Positions 41,864 to 50,771 of a stretch of DNA of 64,000 bases are shown piece after piece (position 1 is the first letter of the stretch; each line of letters opens with the position of its first letter). The stretch is from Dyadobacter sp. CY347 (lineage in GTDB: Bacteria > Bacteroidota > Bacteroidia > Cytophagales > Spirosomataceae). The notes below the pieces were generated by a model. The model searched no databases and was not told where the DNA came from. It saw only the letters and a list, made by a program, of their open reading frames with translations. A program made the translations under genes and the position numbers. Location: the NCBI RefSeq assembly GCF_021502655.1, contig NZ_JAKFFT010000007.1:434001-498000 (forward strand), given 5' to 3'.

Positions 41864-43339
41864 ATGACAACTTCAAAAGAAGCATTAGAAGCCATTTTGC
41901 AAAAGTCTCTCGAGGCTTTTGTGATCATGAAAAAATATTCAATTGCAAAGCGTGTTGCGCTCATGCGCACGGTTGCAGACGAGATTGAAGCCATTGGTCC
42001 TGAACTCATTGCAACTGCCAAAGCAGAATCTAACCTGCCCGAAGCACGCTTAACAGGCGAAAAAGGCCGGACGATTTTTCAATGGAGAAGTTATGCCGAT
42101 GCATTGGAAAAAGGCGCTCCATTGGACGCCAGCATTGACACAGCAAATGCCGAAAGAACGCCTCCCAAGCCGGATATTCGTAAAACGAGCATTCCGCTGG
42201 GACCTGTTGCCGTTTTCGGTGCGAGCAATTTTCCATTTGCATTCTCGACAGCGGGCGGCGACACGGCCAGCGCCATTGCAGCCGGTTGTCCGGTTGTAGT
42301 GAAAGCGCATCCCGGCCATCCCGAAACTTCGCAGATCATTGCCGATGCCATTAGCCGCGCGGTTGCCAAAAGTAATTTCCCGGAAGGCACTTTCTCACAC
42401 GTTTATTTCGAAACGAATGAGGAATCGCAGTTTCTGGTAAGCCACCCGATCATTAAGGCGGTTGGTTTTACAGGTTCTTACCGTGCTGGAACTGCATTGG
42501 CCGAGATTTCAGCAAAACGACCCAATCCTATTCCGGTTTTTGCTGAAATGGGCAGTGTTAACCCTGTTTTTTTGTTGCCAAATAAATTAGAAGCTTCCGC
42601 TGCTGAATTGGCAAAACAATATGCAGGCTCATTAACATTGGGCGTAGGTCAATTTTGTACAAATCCTGGCATTGTGATTGCGATTGAAAGTCCTGCATTG
42701 GAAGCTTTCGAAAATGCATTGGAAGAAGAAATTACAAAGATTGCCCCTTCACATATGCTGCACGCAGGCATTGCAGAAAGCTATGAAAAAGGTTGCAAAA
42801 AACTAACCACACAACCAGGTGTTGAAATCCTTGCTGTAACCGAAACGGAAGTTTTGGAAGGACAAGGCGGCGCGACGGTTGCCACGGTAAGCGCGCAGAC
42901 ATTCCTGAACAATGATGCATTGCAGGAAGAAGTTTTCGGGCCATTTGCATTGATTATCAAATGTGAGAGCATTGACGAGGTAATTTCTGTGGGCGGAAAA
43001 CTGCACGGACAATTGACAGCCACATTGCTGGCAACCAACGAAGATCTGGCAGAAAATGAAGAGCTGATCGGCCTGGTAACCGACAAATGCGGCCGGATTT
43101 TATTCAACAACTTTCCGACAGGTGTTGAAGTTTGCAAATCCATGCATCACGGCGGGCCATTTCCGTCGTCGAGCAACAGCCAGTTTACTTCTGTAGGTTC
43201 GGACGCGATCAAGCGTTTTGTGCGCCCGATGAGCTTTCAGAACTGGCCGGATGAATTTCTACCAGAAGAATTGAAAAATGCCAACCCGTTAGGAATCTGG
43301 CGGACGGTTAATAATGAGCTAACGAAGGAGGCTTTGTAA
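41864..43339 (+). CDS. Aldehyde dehydrogenase, likely alpha-ketoglutaric semialdehyde dehydrogenase
   Basis: This 491-residue NAD(P)-dependent enzyme would oxidise alpha-ketoglutaric semialdehyde to 2-oxoglutarate, feeding the TCA cycle. The catalytic Cys265 is in GQFCTNPG and the general base Glu228 in FAEMGSVNPVF; the cofactor strand with GPVAVFGASNFPF and the AIAAGCPVVVKAHPGHP segment belong to the same class. FAEMGS rather than LELGG, and the short GQFCT signature, are typical of the type III KGSADH of hydroxyproline degradation. It follows the DapA-like gene after 90 bases, and its stop overlaps the epimerase start in TAATG. Confidence 0.88.
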   Translation: MTTSKEALEAILQKSLEAFVIMKKYSIAKRVALMRTVADEIEAIGPELIATAKAESNLPEARLTGEKGRTIFQWRSYADALEKGAPLDASIDTANAERTPPKPDIRKTSIPLGPVAVFGASNFPFAFSTAGGDTASAIAAGCPVVVKAHPGHPETSQIIADAISRAVAKSNFPEGTFSHVYFETNEESQFLVSHPIIKAVGFTGSYRAGTALAEISAKRPNPIPVFAEMGSVNPVFLLPNKLEASAAELAKQYAGSLTLGVGQFCTNPGIVIAIESPALEAFENALEEEITKIAPSHMLHAGIAESYEKGCKKLTTQPGVEILAVTETEVLEGQGGATVATVSAQTFLNNDALQEEVFGPFALIIKCESIDEVISVGGKLHGQLTATLLATNEDLAENEELIGLVTDKCGRILFNNFPTGVEVCKSMHHGGPFPSSSNSQFTSVGSDAIKRFVRPMSFQNWPDEFLPEELKNANPLGIWRTVNNELTKEAL

Positions 43340-44340
43340 TGAGAAAAACGTTTTTCTGCATCGACGCGCATACTTGCGGGAATCCCGTTCGTGTGGTGGC
43401 CGGTGGCGGCCCGCTTTTGCAGGGCAATAGCATGATGGAGCGCAGGCTTCACTTTTTGAAAGAATTTGACTGGATCAGAAAAGGATTAATGTTTGAGCCA
43501 CGCGGCCACGACATGATGAGCGGAAGCATTTTATATCCGCCCATCGATCCCGAAAATGACATTGGCGTGCTTTACATTGAAACCAGCGGCTGCCTGCCGA
43601 TGTGCGGGCACGGAACCATTGGAACCGTTACCATTGCGATTCAGGAAGGGTTAGTAATCCCAAAAGTGCCCGGTAAGCTGCGCCTCGAAACGCCTGCCGG
43701 TTTGGTTCTCGTGGAATATGTGCAGGAAGGCAAAAGAGTAAAATCGGTTAAATTGATCAATATAAAATCATTTTTAGCATCCGAAAACCTGGAAGTGGAA
43801 TGTCCTGAACTGGGCACATTGAAAGTGGATGTATCCTACGGCGGCAATTTTTACGCCATTGTGGACCCGCAGGAAAATTTCAAGGGCATCGAACATTACA
43901 CCGCCGATCAGCTGATCAGTTGGAGCCGTGTTTGCCGCAAGCGGATGAATGAAAAATACAAGTTCGTCCATCCCGAAAACGAGCATATCAACGGATTAAG
44001 CCATTTCCTATGGGCTGGTGCCGTTTTAGATGAGACTTCCACTGCGCGCAATGCAGTTTTCTACGGCGACAAAGCCATTGACAGATCACCCTGCGGAACC
44101 GGAACTTCGGCGCGGATGGCACAATGGCATGCCAAAGGAAAACTCAAAAAAGGCGACAAATTCATTCATGAAAGCATTATCGGTTCCAAATTCACCGGAA
44201 CCGTAGAGGACGAAGTGACCATAGGAGACAAGCCCGCGATCATCCCCGGCATCGAAGGCTGGGCGGTTGTAACGGGTTATAATACAATCATCATCGACGA
44301 CGAGGAAGATCCATACGCATTTGGATTCCAGGTTTTGTAA
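43339..44340 (+). CDS. 4-Hydroxyproline 2-epimerase
   Basis: The 333-residue proline-racemase-family enzyme converts trans-4-hydroxy-L-proline into cis-4-hydroxy-D-proline. Both catalytic cysteines of the two-base mechanism are present, Cys89 in PMCGHGTIG and Cys252 in RSPCGTGTSARM, which excludes the Thr-containing trans-3-hydroxyproline dehydratases. The family features HTCGNPVRVVAGG at the N-terminus and the FEPRGHDMMSGS helix also fit. The preference for hydroxyproline over proline is inferred from the operon. The start codon overlaps the dehydrogenase stop by one base, so the two are translationally coupled. Confidence 0.92.
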   Translation: MRKTFFCIDAHTCGNPVRVVAGGGPLLQGNSMMERRLHFLKEFDWIRKGLMFEPRGHDMMSGSILYPPIDPENDIGVLYIETSGCLPMCGHGTIGTVTIAIQEGLVIPKVPGKLRLETPAGLVLVEYVQEGKRVKSVKLINIKSFLASENLEVECPELGTLKVDVSYGGNFYAIVDPQENFKGIEHYTADQLISWSRVCRKRMNEKYKFVHPENEHINGLSHFLWAGAVLDETSTARNAVFYGDKAIDRSPCGTGTSARMAQWHAKGKLKKGDKFIHESIIGSKFTGTVEDEVTIGDKPAIIPGIEGWAVVTGYNTIIIDDEEDPYAFGFQVL

Positions 44341-44348
44341 CAGCAAAT

Positions 44349-45611
44349 ATGAACGTGACGAATAAGGGAAAAGCCACCATCATTGGCGGCGGGATTATGG
44401 GGTTGACTTCGGCTTACTATTTGTTAAAAAGTGGCTGGAAAGTGACGTTGATCGATAAGGGCGATCTGGCGGATAATTGCTCGCAGGGCAATGCTGGAAT
44501 GATCGTTCCAAGTCATTTTATTCCGCTGGCCGCTCCCGGCATGATTTCCAAAGGCATCAAATGGATGTTCGACAGCAGAAGCCCATTTTATGTAAAACCT
44601 TCGCTGGACTGGTCGCTGGTTTCATGGGGTTTGAAATTCATGAAAAGCGCCACGCCTGCGAATGTAGAGCGCGCCGCGCCGTATTTGCGCGATTATCATT
44701 TGCTAAGCAAGCAACTTTACGAAGATTTGGCCAAAGAAGAGGGTTTTGATTTTGGTCTGGAAGAGAAAGGCATTCTCATGCTTTACAAAACGGAGAAGGC
44801 CGGAGAAGAAGAAATCCACGTGGCTAAGGACGGTCAAAAACTTGGTTTGGATATTGAAATGCTTACTAAGGAGCAAGTTCAGGCCATTGAACCCAACATT
44901 AAGCTGGATGTAATGGGCGCAGTGCATTATCACTGCGACGCACATCTTTATCCAACCGCTTTGTTTTCGCAACTTTTGAAATACATCAAATCACAAGGCG
45001 CGGAAGTGATTTTGAATGCTAAGGTCAAAGGTTTTGATATAAAAAATGGAGAAATAAAAGGCGTTCAAACCGAAACCAAAACGGTGGAAGGCGACCTCGT
45101 CATCATGACTGGCGGCACTTGGCTTCCTGAGCTTTCGAAACTGGCCGGCTTATCAATTCCTGTGATGCCAGGAAAGGGTTACTCCTTCATGGAGCCTAAT
45201 TCCGAGCATAAAATTGAACATCCAGCATTGCTGATTGAAGCACGTGTTGCAGTTACACCAATGAACGGTAAAGTTCGATTTGGCGGCACGATGGAACTTG
45301 CGGCGGTGAATGACAACATTAATATGAACCGCGTGGAAGGCATTGTAAACTCCATTCCGCAATTTTATCCTGAACTGAATGTGAGCGTTCCGGCCAAAGA
45401 GCGGATCTGGTATGGATTCCGGCCATGTTCACCGGATGGGTTGCCTTACCTGGGTTACAGCAAAAAATTGAAAAACCTGATTGTCGCCGGCGGCCATGGC
45501 ATGATGGGCATCAGTCTCGGACCGGCAACAGGCAAAATGGTGGCGGAGCTTGCCAACGAGTCTGCATTGTCGGCGGACATCAAACTTTACAATCCTGAAC
45601 GATATAATTAA
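44349..45611 (+). CDS. FAD-dependent D-amino-acid (D-hydroxyproline) dehydrogenase
   Basis: The 420-residue DadA-like flavoenzyme begins with a dinucleotide-binding fold IIGGGIMGLTSAYYLLKSG, followed by DNCSQGNAGMIVPSHF, typical of D-amino-acid dehydrogenases, and ends with VAGGHGMMGISLGPATGKMV near the FAD site. In this operon it would oxidise cis-4-hydroxy-D-proline to the pyrroline that the DapA-like protein deaminates. A single FAD subunit is usual in this type, whereas some other organisms have multi-subunit complexes. It closes the operon: the terminator overlaps its stop codon. Confidence 0.9.
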   Translation: MNVTNKGKATIIGGGIMGLTSAYYLLKSGWKVTLIDKGDLADNCSQGNAGMIVPSHFIPLAAPGMISKGIKWMFDSRSPFYVKPSLDWSLVSWGLKFMKSATPANVERAAPYLRDYHLLSKQLYEDLAKEEGFDFGLEEKGILMLYKTEKAGEEEIHVAKDGQKLGLDIEMLTKEQVQAIEPNIKLDVMGAVHYHCDAHLYPTALFSQLLKYIKSQGAEVILNAKVKGFDIKNGEIKGVQTETKTVEGDLVIMTGGTWLPELSKLAGLSIPVMPGKGYSFMEPNSEHKIEHPALLIEARVAVTPMNGKVRFGGTMELAAVNDNINMNRVEGIVNSIPQFYPELNVSVPAKERIWYGFRPCSPDGLPYLGYSKKLKNLIVAGGHGMMGISLGPATGKMVAELANESALSADIKLYNPERYN

Positions 45612-45634
45612 CCCGGAACTGTCCGGGTTTTTTT
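45610..45634 (+). terminator. Rho-independent terminator of the hydroxyproline operon
   Basis: AACCCGGA at 45610-45617 pairs with TCCGGGTT at 45622-45629 around loop ACTG and a run of T follows. It overlaps the last two bases of the stop codon. Confidence 0.88.
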
Positions 45635-45649
45635 GTTGCAATAAGAGAC

Positions 45650-45690
45650 TTGTCATACTGAGCGGACCGGGCCGCCGGGCGGCCGAAGTA
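45650..45690 (+). repeat. Single long-form copy of the GAGCGG repeat
   Basis: CTTGTCATACTGAGCGGA is followed by the same 16-base GC-rich cassette CCGGGCCGCCGGGCGG as in the 27-kb tract and by CCGAAGTATAA. It lies between the operon terminator and the DUF885 gene. Confidence 0.85.
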
Positions 45691-45710
45691 TAAACCTAAA
45701 CCAGACCTGG

Positions 45711-47495
45711 ATGAAACTTTTCAACCACAGAACTTTCTTGTGCCTTATTTTCCTGATAAGCGCCACATTTCTTCCTAAAACTTTTGCCCAAAGCAAATTT
45801 AACCTCTACGAACAAACCAGCGAAACCGCCGGGCTCATCATTCAATATGGCCAGGATACGCGTGCGATCCGTTCTTTTTACTCACCGATGGAGCGCGGAA
45901 GAGGCGGTTTTGGAGCGCCTAGCAGTGTTTTAAATGCACCTGAGCAGCGTAAGCGCCTTCGTGCAGTGGATCAAAACTATCTGGATAAGCTCGCTAAGCT
46001 CGATTTTGAAGCGATGAGCATTTATGGAAAAGTGGATTACATTTTGCTCAAAAGAAGCATTGAGGACGATTTGCTGACATTGGGCAAAGAGGAAAAGGAA
46101 TACAATGCTGTGAAAACCTATTTCCCTTTTGCAGATAAAATTTACGCATTGGAAAAAGGCCGCAGACGCGGTGCAACGGTTGACGGACAGGCTATTGCAG
46201 GTCAGTTAAATGATATTTTAAAAGAAGTAAAAACGGCCTCAGATGCGTTCAAGAAAACAGAAAGCATTGAAATGCCCCTCGCTGAACGCGGCGAAGATGC
46301 AGTAAGCGGATTAAAGTCCAGATTGAAAAGCACTTACGAGTTTTATAAAGGTTACGATCCTATGTTTTCCTGGTGGGTTCCTGAGCCTTACGAAGCATTG
46401 GACAGCGCCTTAACCGCTTATGCCAAAACAATTAAAAGCAAAGGCAAGCTGACCACAACCCAAAAAGACGACAAAAGCGGCATTAAGGGTGTCCCCATCG
46501 GTCGCGATGAGCTGATCCGCCAGCTGGATGCAGAAATGATCAGTTACACGCCGGACGAATTGATTGAGCTTGCCAACAAAGAATTTGCATGGTGTGATAA
46601 GGAATTGCTGAAAGCCTCGCAGGAAATGGGTTTCGGGAATGACTGGAAAAAGGCGCAGGAAAAGGTCAAAAACAGCTATGTAAAAGCAGGAACACAGCCC
46701 GAATTGATCCTGAAACTCTACGACGATGCTAAAACTTTCATTACCGCCAACAATCTGATTGATTACCCGGAAATCGCCGACGAAACCTGGGGTATGCAAA
46801 TGATGACGCCTGAGCGCCAGCTCATTAACCCTTTCTTCCTGGGTGGCCGCGACATTATCATTTCCTACCCAACCAACACCATGCAGCACGAAGACAAGCT
46901 CATGAGCATGCGCGGCAACAATCCTTATTTTTCAAGGGCGACCGTGCATCACGAGCTTGTGCCGGGGCATCATTTGCAATATTATATGAACAGCCGCTAT
47001 AAAGCTTACCGCAGCGAATTCCGGACGCCGTTCTGGACCGAGGGTTGGTCGCTTTACTGGGAATTGCTGCTGTATGACAAAGGTTTTGCCAAAACGCCTG
47101 AGGAACGGATCGGAATGTTATTCTGGCGGATGCACCGTTGCGCACGGATTATTTTCTCGCTCAATTATCATTTAGGCAAATGGGGCCCGCAGCAATGCAT
47201 TGATTTTCTGGTGGATAGGGTGGGTCATGAGCGTGCCAATGCAGAAGGCGAAGTGCGCCGGTCGTTCGAAGGCAGTTATAGCCCGCTTTACCAGGTGGCT
47301 TACCTCATCGGCGGCTTGCAGATCCTGAGCCTGAAAAATGAATTGGTCGACAGCGGAAAAATGACATACAAAGAATTCCACGATGCCATTATGAAGGAAA
47401 ATAATATGCCCATTGAAATGGTAAGGGCCACATTGATCAATCAGCCGGTGACGCGCGATTTTAAAACAAAGTGGAAATTTTATAGTTTCAAATAA
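45711..47495 (+). CDS. Exported DUF885 family metallopeptidase-like protein
   Basis: A 594-residue exported protein with a signal ending LPKTFAQ. The DUF885 domain covers most of the chain; its metal-site region reads VHHELVPGHHLQYY, and the conserved downstream blocks FWTEGWSLYWELLL and GMLFWRMHRCARII with the Glu after WT also belong to the active-site signature. The family is distantly linked to metallocarboxypeptidases and gluzincins, and members are annotated as putative carboxypeptidases without clear substrates. Its own leader holds a copy of the dispersed repeat. Standing beside an amino-acid permease and an M28 peptidase, it fits peptide breakdown outside the cytoplasm. Confidence 0.88.
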   Translation: MKLFNHRTFLCLIFLISATFLPKTFAQSKFNLYEQTSETAGLIIQYGQDTRAIRSFYSPMERGRGGFGAPSSVLNAPEQRKRLRAVDQNYLDKLAKLDFEAMSIYGKVDYILLKRSIEDDLLTLGKEEKEYNAVKTYFPFADKIYALEKGRRRGATVDGQAIAGQLNDILKEVKTASDAFKKTESIEMPLAERGEDAVSGLKSRLKSTYEFYKGYDPMFSWWVPEPYEALDSALTAYAKTIKSKGKLTTTQKDDKSGIKGVPIGRDELIRQLDAEMISYTPDELIELANKEFAWCDKELLKASQEMGFGNDWKKAQEKVKNSYVKAGTQPELILKLYDDAKTFITANNLIDYPEIADETWGMQMMTPERQLINPFFLGGRDIIISYPTNTMQHEDKLMSMRGNNPYFSRATVHHELVPGHHLQYYMNSRYKAYRSEFRTPFWTEGWSLYWELLLYDKGFAKTPEERIGMLFWRMHRCARIIFSLNYHLGKWGPQQCIDFLVDRVGHERANAEGEVRRSFEGSYSPLYQVAYLIGGLQILSLKNELVDSGKMTYKEFHDAIMKENNMPIEMVRATLINQPVTRDFKTKWKFYSFK

Positions 47496-47545
47496 AAGCG
47501 TACTTTAAGAGTTGAAACCTGCCTTTTCTAACCCAAAAATCTTTT

Positions 47546-48973
47546 ATGTCAGTAGAAACCGTCCCGGAGAAAACCGCATTTAAACCCTCATTAGGTCTTG
47601 TAGACGCAACGATGCTCGTTGCCGGCAGTATGATCGGATCGGGAATTTTCATTGTAAGCGCGGACATAACGCGTAACACCGGGAGCGTTGGCTGGCTCAT
47701 GTTTGTGTGGTTGATCACCGGTTTTATGACGCTTACGGCAGCATTGAGTTACGGCGAGTTAAGTGCCATGTTTCCCAAAGCCGGAGGCCAGTATATTTAT
47801 CTCAAAGAAGCCTATAATCCGCTGATCAGCTTCCTATATGGTTGGAGCTTTTTCACCGTAATCCAAACCGCCACCATTGCAGCCGTGGCCGTAGCTTTTG
47901 CCAAGTTTACAGCTTATTTGTTACCCCAATTTAGCGAAGACATCGTCGCGCTCGATCTCGGATTTTTACAAATAACGCCCGCCCAGTTACTTTCTATTGT
48001 CGTCATTGTGCTGTTAACGTTCATCAATACACGCGGCGTCAACAGTGGCAAAATTATCCAGACTACATTCACATTAACAAAGCTTTTGAGCTTGCTGGGT
48101 TTGATCGTTTTCGGTCTGCTTTTTATGAAACCGGAGATCTGGGCAGCCAACTGGGATTCTGCAACCATGTGGGATATGCATAAATTAAATGTAGATGGAA
48201 GCATTGCCTCCTATACAACGATCGCTGCTTTTGGCGCTATCGCAGCGTCGATGGTCGGTTCAATTTTCAGCAGCGATTCCTGGAATAATGTAACTTTCAT
48301 CGCAGGAGAAATCAAGAATCCACAGCGTAACATTGGACTTAGCCTTGCATTAGGGACTATCATTGTAACGGTTATTTATTTGCTAACCAATGTTATGTAC
48401 ACTGGCGTTTTGTCTTTGCAAGAAATTGCAGCTTCCGACAAAGATCGCGTGGCCGTAACCGCTTCCCACGTCATTTTCGGCACTTCGGGAACGATCATTA
48501 TTGCGGTGATGATCATGATTTCAACATTCGGCTGTAACAACGGTCTGATCATGTCAGGCGCGCGGGTTTATTATTCGATGGCGAAAGACGGTCTGTTTTT
48601 CAGCAAAGTAGGACAGCTGAACAAGAACTCGGTTCCTGAATTTGGTCTTTGGATTCAATGTGTCATTGCGTCACTCTGGGCACTGAGCGGAAAATACGGT
48701 AACCTGCTGGATATGATTTCGTTTGTGGTGGTTGTGTTTTACATGCTTACCATTGTCGGGATTTTTATTCTAAGAAAAAAGAGACCCAATGCGGATAGAC
48801 CTTACAAAGCATTCGGCTATCCATTTCTGCCAATCATTTACATTGTTATGGGGCTGGCATTCTGCATACTGCTTATTATTTACAAGCCAGAATACACCTG
48901 GCCAGGATTGATCATTGTGCTATTGGGCATCCCAGTCTATTATATCATTGCTAAAAAAGAGATCAAAGCATAA
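47546..48973 (+). CDS. APC-superfamily amino-acid permease
   Basis: A 475-residue membrane protein with about twelve hydrophobic segments. The first helix has the substrate-binding signature ATMLVAGSMIGSGIFIVSAD, in which the GSGIF glycines unwind the helix, and the second helix region contains FPKAGGQYIYLKEAY. These features place it in the amino acid-polyamine-organocation superfamily, LAT-like subgroup. The substrate cannot be decided. Position after DUF885 and before M28 suggests uptake of amino acids released by the peptidases, perhaps including hydroxyproline; that is inference. Confidence 0.92.
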   Translation: MSVETVPEKTAFKPSLGLVDATMLVAGSMIGSGIFIVSADITRNTGSVGWLMFVWLITGFMTLTAALSYGELSAMFPKAGGQYIYLKEAYNPLISFLYGWSFFTVIQTATIAAVAVAFAKFTAYLLPQFSEDIVALDLGFLQITPAQLLSIVVIVLLTFINTRGVNSGKIIQTTFTLTKLLSLLGLIVFGLLFMKPEIWAANWDSATMWDMHKLNVDGSIASYTTIAAFGAIAASMVGSIFSSDSWNNVTFIAGEIKNPQRNIGLSLALGTIIVTVIYLLTNVMYTGVLSLQEIAASDKDRVAVTASHVIFGTSGTIIIAVMIMISTFGCNNGLIMSGARVYYSMAKDGLFFSKVGQLNKNSVPEFGLWIQCVIASLWALSGKYGNLLDMISFVVVVFYMLTIVGIFILRKKRPNADRPYKAFGYPFLPIIYIVMGLAFCILLIIYKPEYTWPGLIIVLLGIPVYYIIAKKEIKA

Positions 48974-49036
48974 AATTCATCTTGCATCATTGATAAAAAT
49001 AAAATAAAAAAATATCAGCTCTCTCAATCATCTCAA

Positions 49037-49062
49037 TTGCCGTCGGCTTAAGCCGACGGCAA
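49037..49062. repeat. 26-bp perfect palindrome, REP-like
   Basis: TTGCCGTCGGCTT (49037-49049) is followed by its exact reverse complement to 49062, giving a perfect palindrome with AAGCTT-like symmetry at the centre (CTTAAG). It lies 17 bases before the M28 start codon. Short GCCGTCGGCTT palindromes are a dispersed element in some Bacteroidota genomes; only one copy is in this window. Confidence 0.7.
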
Positions 49063-49079
49063 AGGAATTTATTTGATTT

Positions 49080-50630
49080 ATGAAAAAGATATTCTGTTTA
49101 ATGCTGTTTTGTCCAGGGCTGTTGCTGGCTCAGGAGATCGACCAAGCTGCCCTTGCCAAAATCCGGAAAGAAGGAATGGAAAATTCCAAAGTGAAAGAAA
49201 TCGCCCATCAACTGACGGACGTTTCTGGCCCCCGCCTTACCAATTCGCCGGGCTTCCAAAGAGCAGCGGAATGGTCGGTAAGCGAGCTGAAAAAGTGGGG
49301 TTTGCAAAATTCGCGCATTGAAGATTGGGGTGAATTTGGAAAAGGCTGGCAGGTTGAAAAAAGCTATCTGGCAATGACCAAGCCTTATTATATGCCATTT
49401 ATCGCCATTCCAAAAGCCTGGACTTCCGGAACTTCGGGGCCGATCAAAGGCGAAGTGGTGGTCGTGAATATTCAGAATGAGGAAGACCTTAAAAAATATG
49501 CAGACGGAAAGCTGACAGGGAAAATCGTTTTGGTAAACGGCCCCGCCGACACCGATCCGACATTCAAGCCCGACGCCGTGCGTTACACAACGGAGGATTT
49601 GGACAAAATGACAAATTCCCAGCCATTCGGCCAAAGCAACTTCACCCCCGAACAAGCTGAACGCATGCGCACCATGCGCAGCTTCCGCAGCCGCGTCGAC
49701 AGCACCATGAAAGCGCAGAAAATCAGTCTGGAACTCGCAGGTAGGGCAGGTAAACACGGCACATTCTTCACCAGCAACGGGGCATCCTACAAAGGCGATG
49801 CACCATTAGCCGGCCCGGCATTTGAAATGGCCCCCGAGCACGCCGGACTAGTCGCCCGCCTAATCGAAAGCGGCATTCCCGTAACACTAGAAGCCGAATC
49901 ACAAACCTCATTTTTCGACAAAAAACTCACCACAGGCAACGTAATCGCCGAAATTCCCGGCACCGATCCCAAGCTGAAAGATGAAATAGTGATGCTAGGT
50001 GGCCACCTAGATTCCTGGCACAGCGCAACAGGTGCGACTGATAATGCTGCCGGTTGCACGGTCATGTTAGAAGCAGTAAGAATTTTGCAGGCATCCGGCT
50101 TGAAACCTAGAAGAACCATACGCATCGCGCTTTGGTCTGGCGAGGAGCAAGGGCTGCATGGATCACGCAATTATGTGAAAAACACATTTGGCGATCCGCA
50201 GACAATGAAGCTGTTGCCAGCGCACGAAAAATTATCTGCATATTATAACATTGATAACGGCACAGGCCGCATCCGTGGAATTTATCTGCAAGGCGACGAA
50301 GGCCCACGCGCGATTTTCGAGAAATGGCTTGCGCCTTTTAGCGACATTATCGATCATCCAACCATCACATCCAGAAACACCGGCGGCACTGATCATCAAA
50401 GTTTCGATGCGCTAGGACTTCCTGGTTTCCAGTTCATCCAGGACGGAATTGAATACGGCTCCCGCACGCATCATACCAATGCGGACACATATGAGCGCTT
50501 GGTTATGGATGATTTAAAACAAATGGCCGTGGTGGTTGCCAGTTTCGTTTACAACACAGCGCAACTGGATCAAAAAATCCCAAGAAAAGAACTTCCTAAG
50601 CCAAAAAACGCAGCCGAAGTAAGAAAATAA
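49080..50630 (+). CDS. Secreted M28 family aminopeptidase
   Basis: This 516-residue zinc peptidase has a signal MKKIFCLMLFCPGLLLAQ. The catalytic domain of the M28 type carries the zinc ligands in LGGHLDSWHSATGATDNAAG and the catalytic Glu pair in ALWSGEEQGLHGS, with the later zinc ligand in SRTHHTNADTYE. An inserted PA-like region between about 110 and 260 (LTGKIVLVNGPADTD) is usual in this subgroup. It releases N-terminal amino acids from peptides outside the inner membrane. Its upstream region holds the perfect palindrome described separately. The chain has no C-terminal sorting domain. Confidence 0.93.
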   Translation: MKKIFCLMLFCPGLLLAQEIDQAALAKIRKEGMENSKVKEIAHQLTDVSGPRLTNSPGFQRAAEWSVSELKKWGLQNSRIEDWGEFGKGWQVEKSYLAMTKPYYMPFIAIPKAWTSGTSGPIKGEVVVVNIQNEEDLKKYADGKLTGKIVLVNGPADTDPTFKPDAVRYTTEDLDKMTNSQPFGQSNFTPEQAERMRTMRSFRSRVDSTMKAQKISLELAGRAGKHGTFFTSNGASYKGDAPLAGPAFEMAPEHAGLVARLIESGIPVTLEAESQTSFFDKKLTTGNVIAEIPGTDPKLKDEIVMLGGHLDSWHSATGATDNAAGCTVMLEAVRILQASGLKPRRTIRIALWSGEEQGLHGSRNYVKNTFGDPQTMKLLPAHEKLSAYYNIDNGTGRIRGIYLQGDEGPRAIFEKWLAPFSDIIDHPTITSRNTGGTDHQSFDALGLPGFQFIQDGIEYGSRTHHTNADTYERLVMDDLKQMAVVVASFVYNTAQLDQKIPRKELPKPKNAAEVRK

Positions 50631-50649
50631 CCCTTTCAAGATTTTACTG

Positions 50650-50757
50650 ATGAAAATTCTAATTTGCTATTGTTCGACATTCAACATCACGCAGATGGAA
50701 AATCCTATCAAGTTGCAAAAAAAGGTGTTTGAAGGGTGGAGCAGGGCAGGACTTTAG
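50650..50757 (+). CDS. Possible 35-residue ORF or gene remnant
   Basis: An ATG opens a short frame (MKILICYCSTFNITQMENP and so on, to a TAG). It fills most of the gap between the M28 gene and the converging GNAT gene. No promoter or ribosome-binding site supports it and no family is recognised, so it may be a relic. Confidence 0.2.
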   Translation: MKILICYCSTFNITQMENPIKLQKKVFEGWSRAGL

Positions 50758-50771
50758 AATAGATAGGAAAT

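Noticed and set aside
49098..49757. Minus-strand open frame of 219 codons
   Set aside because: It mirrors the M28 peptidase coding sequence and has no independent support.
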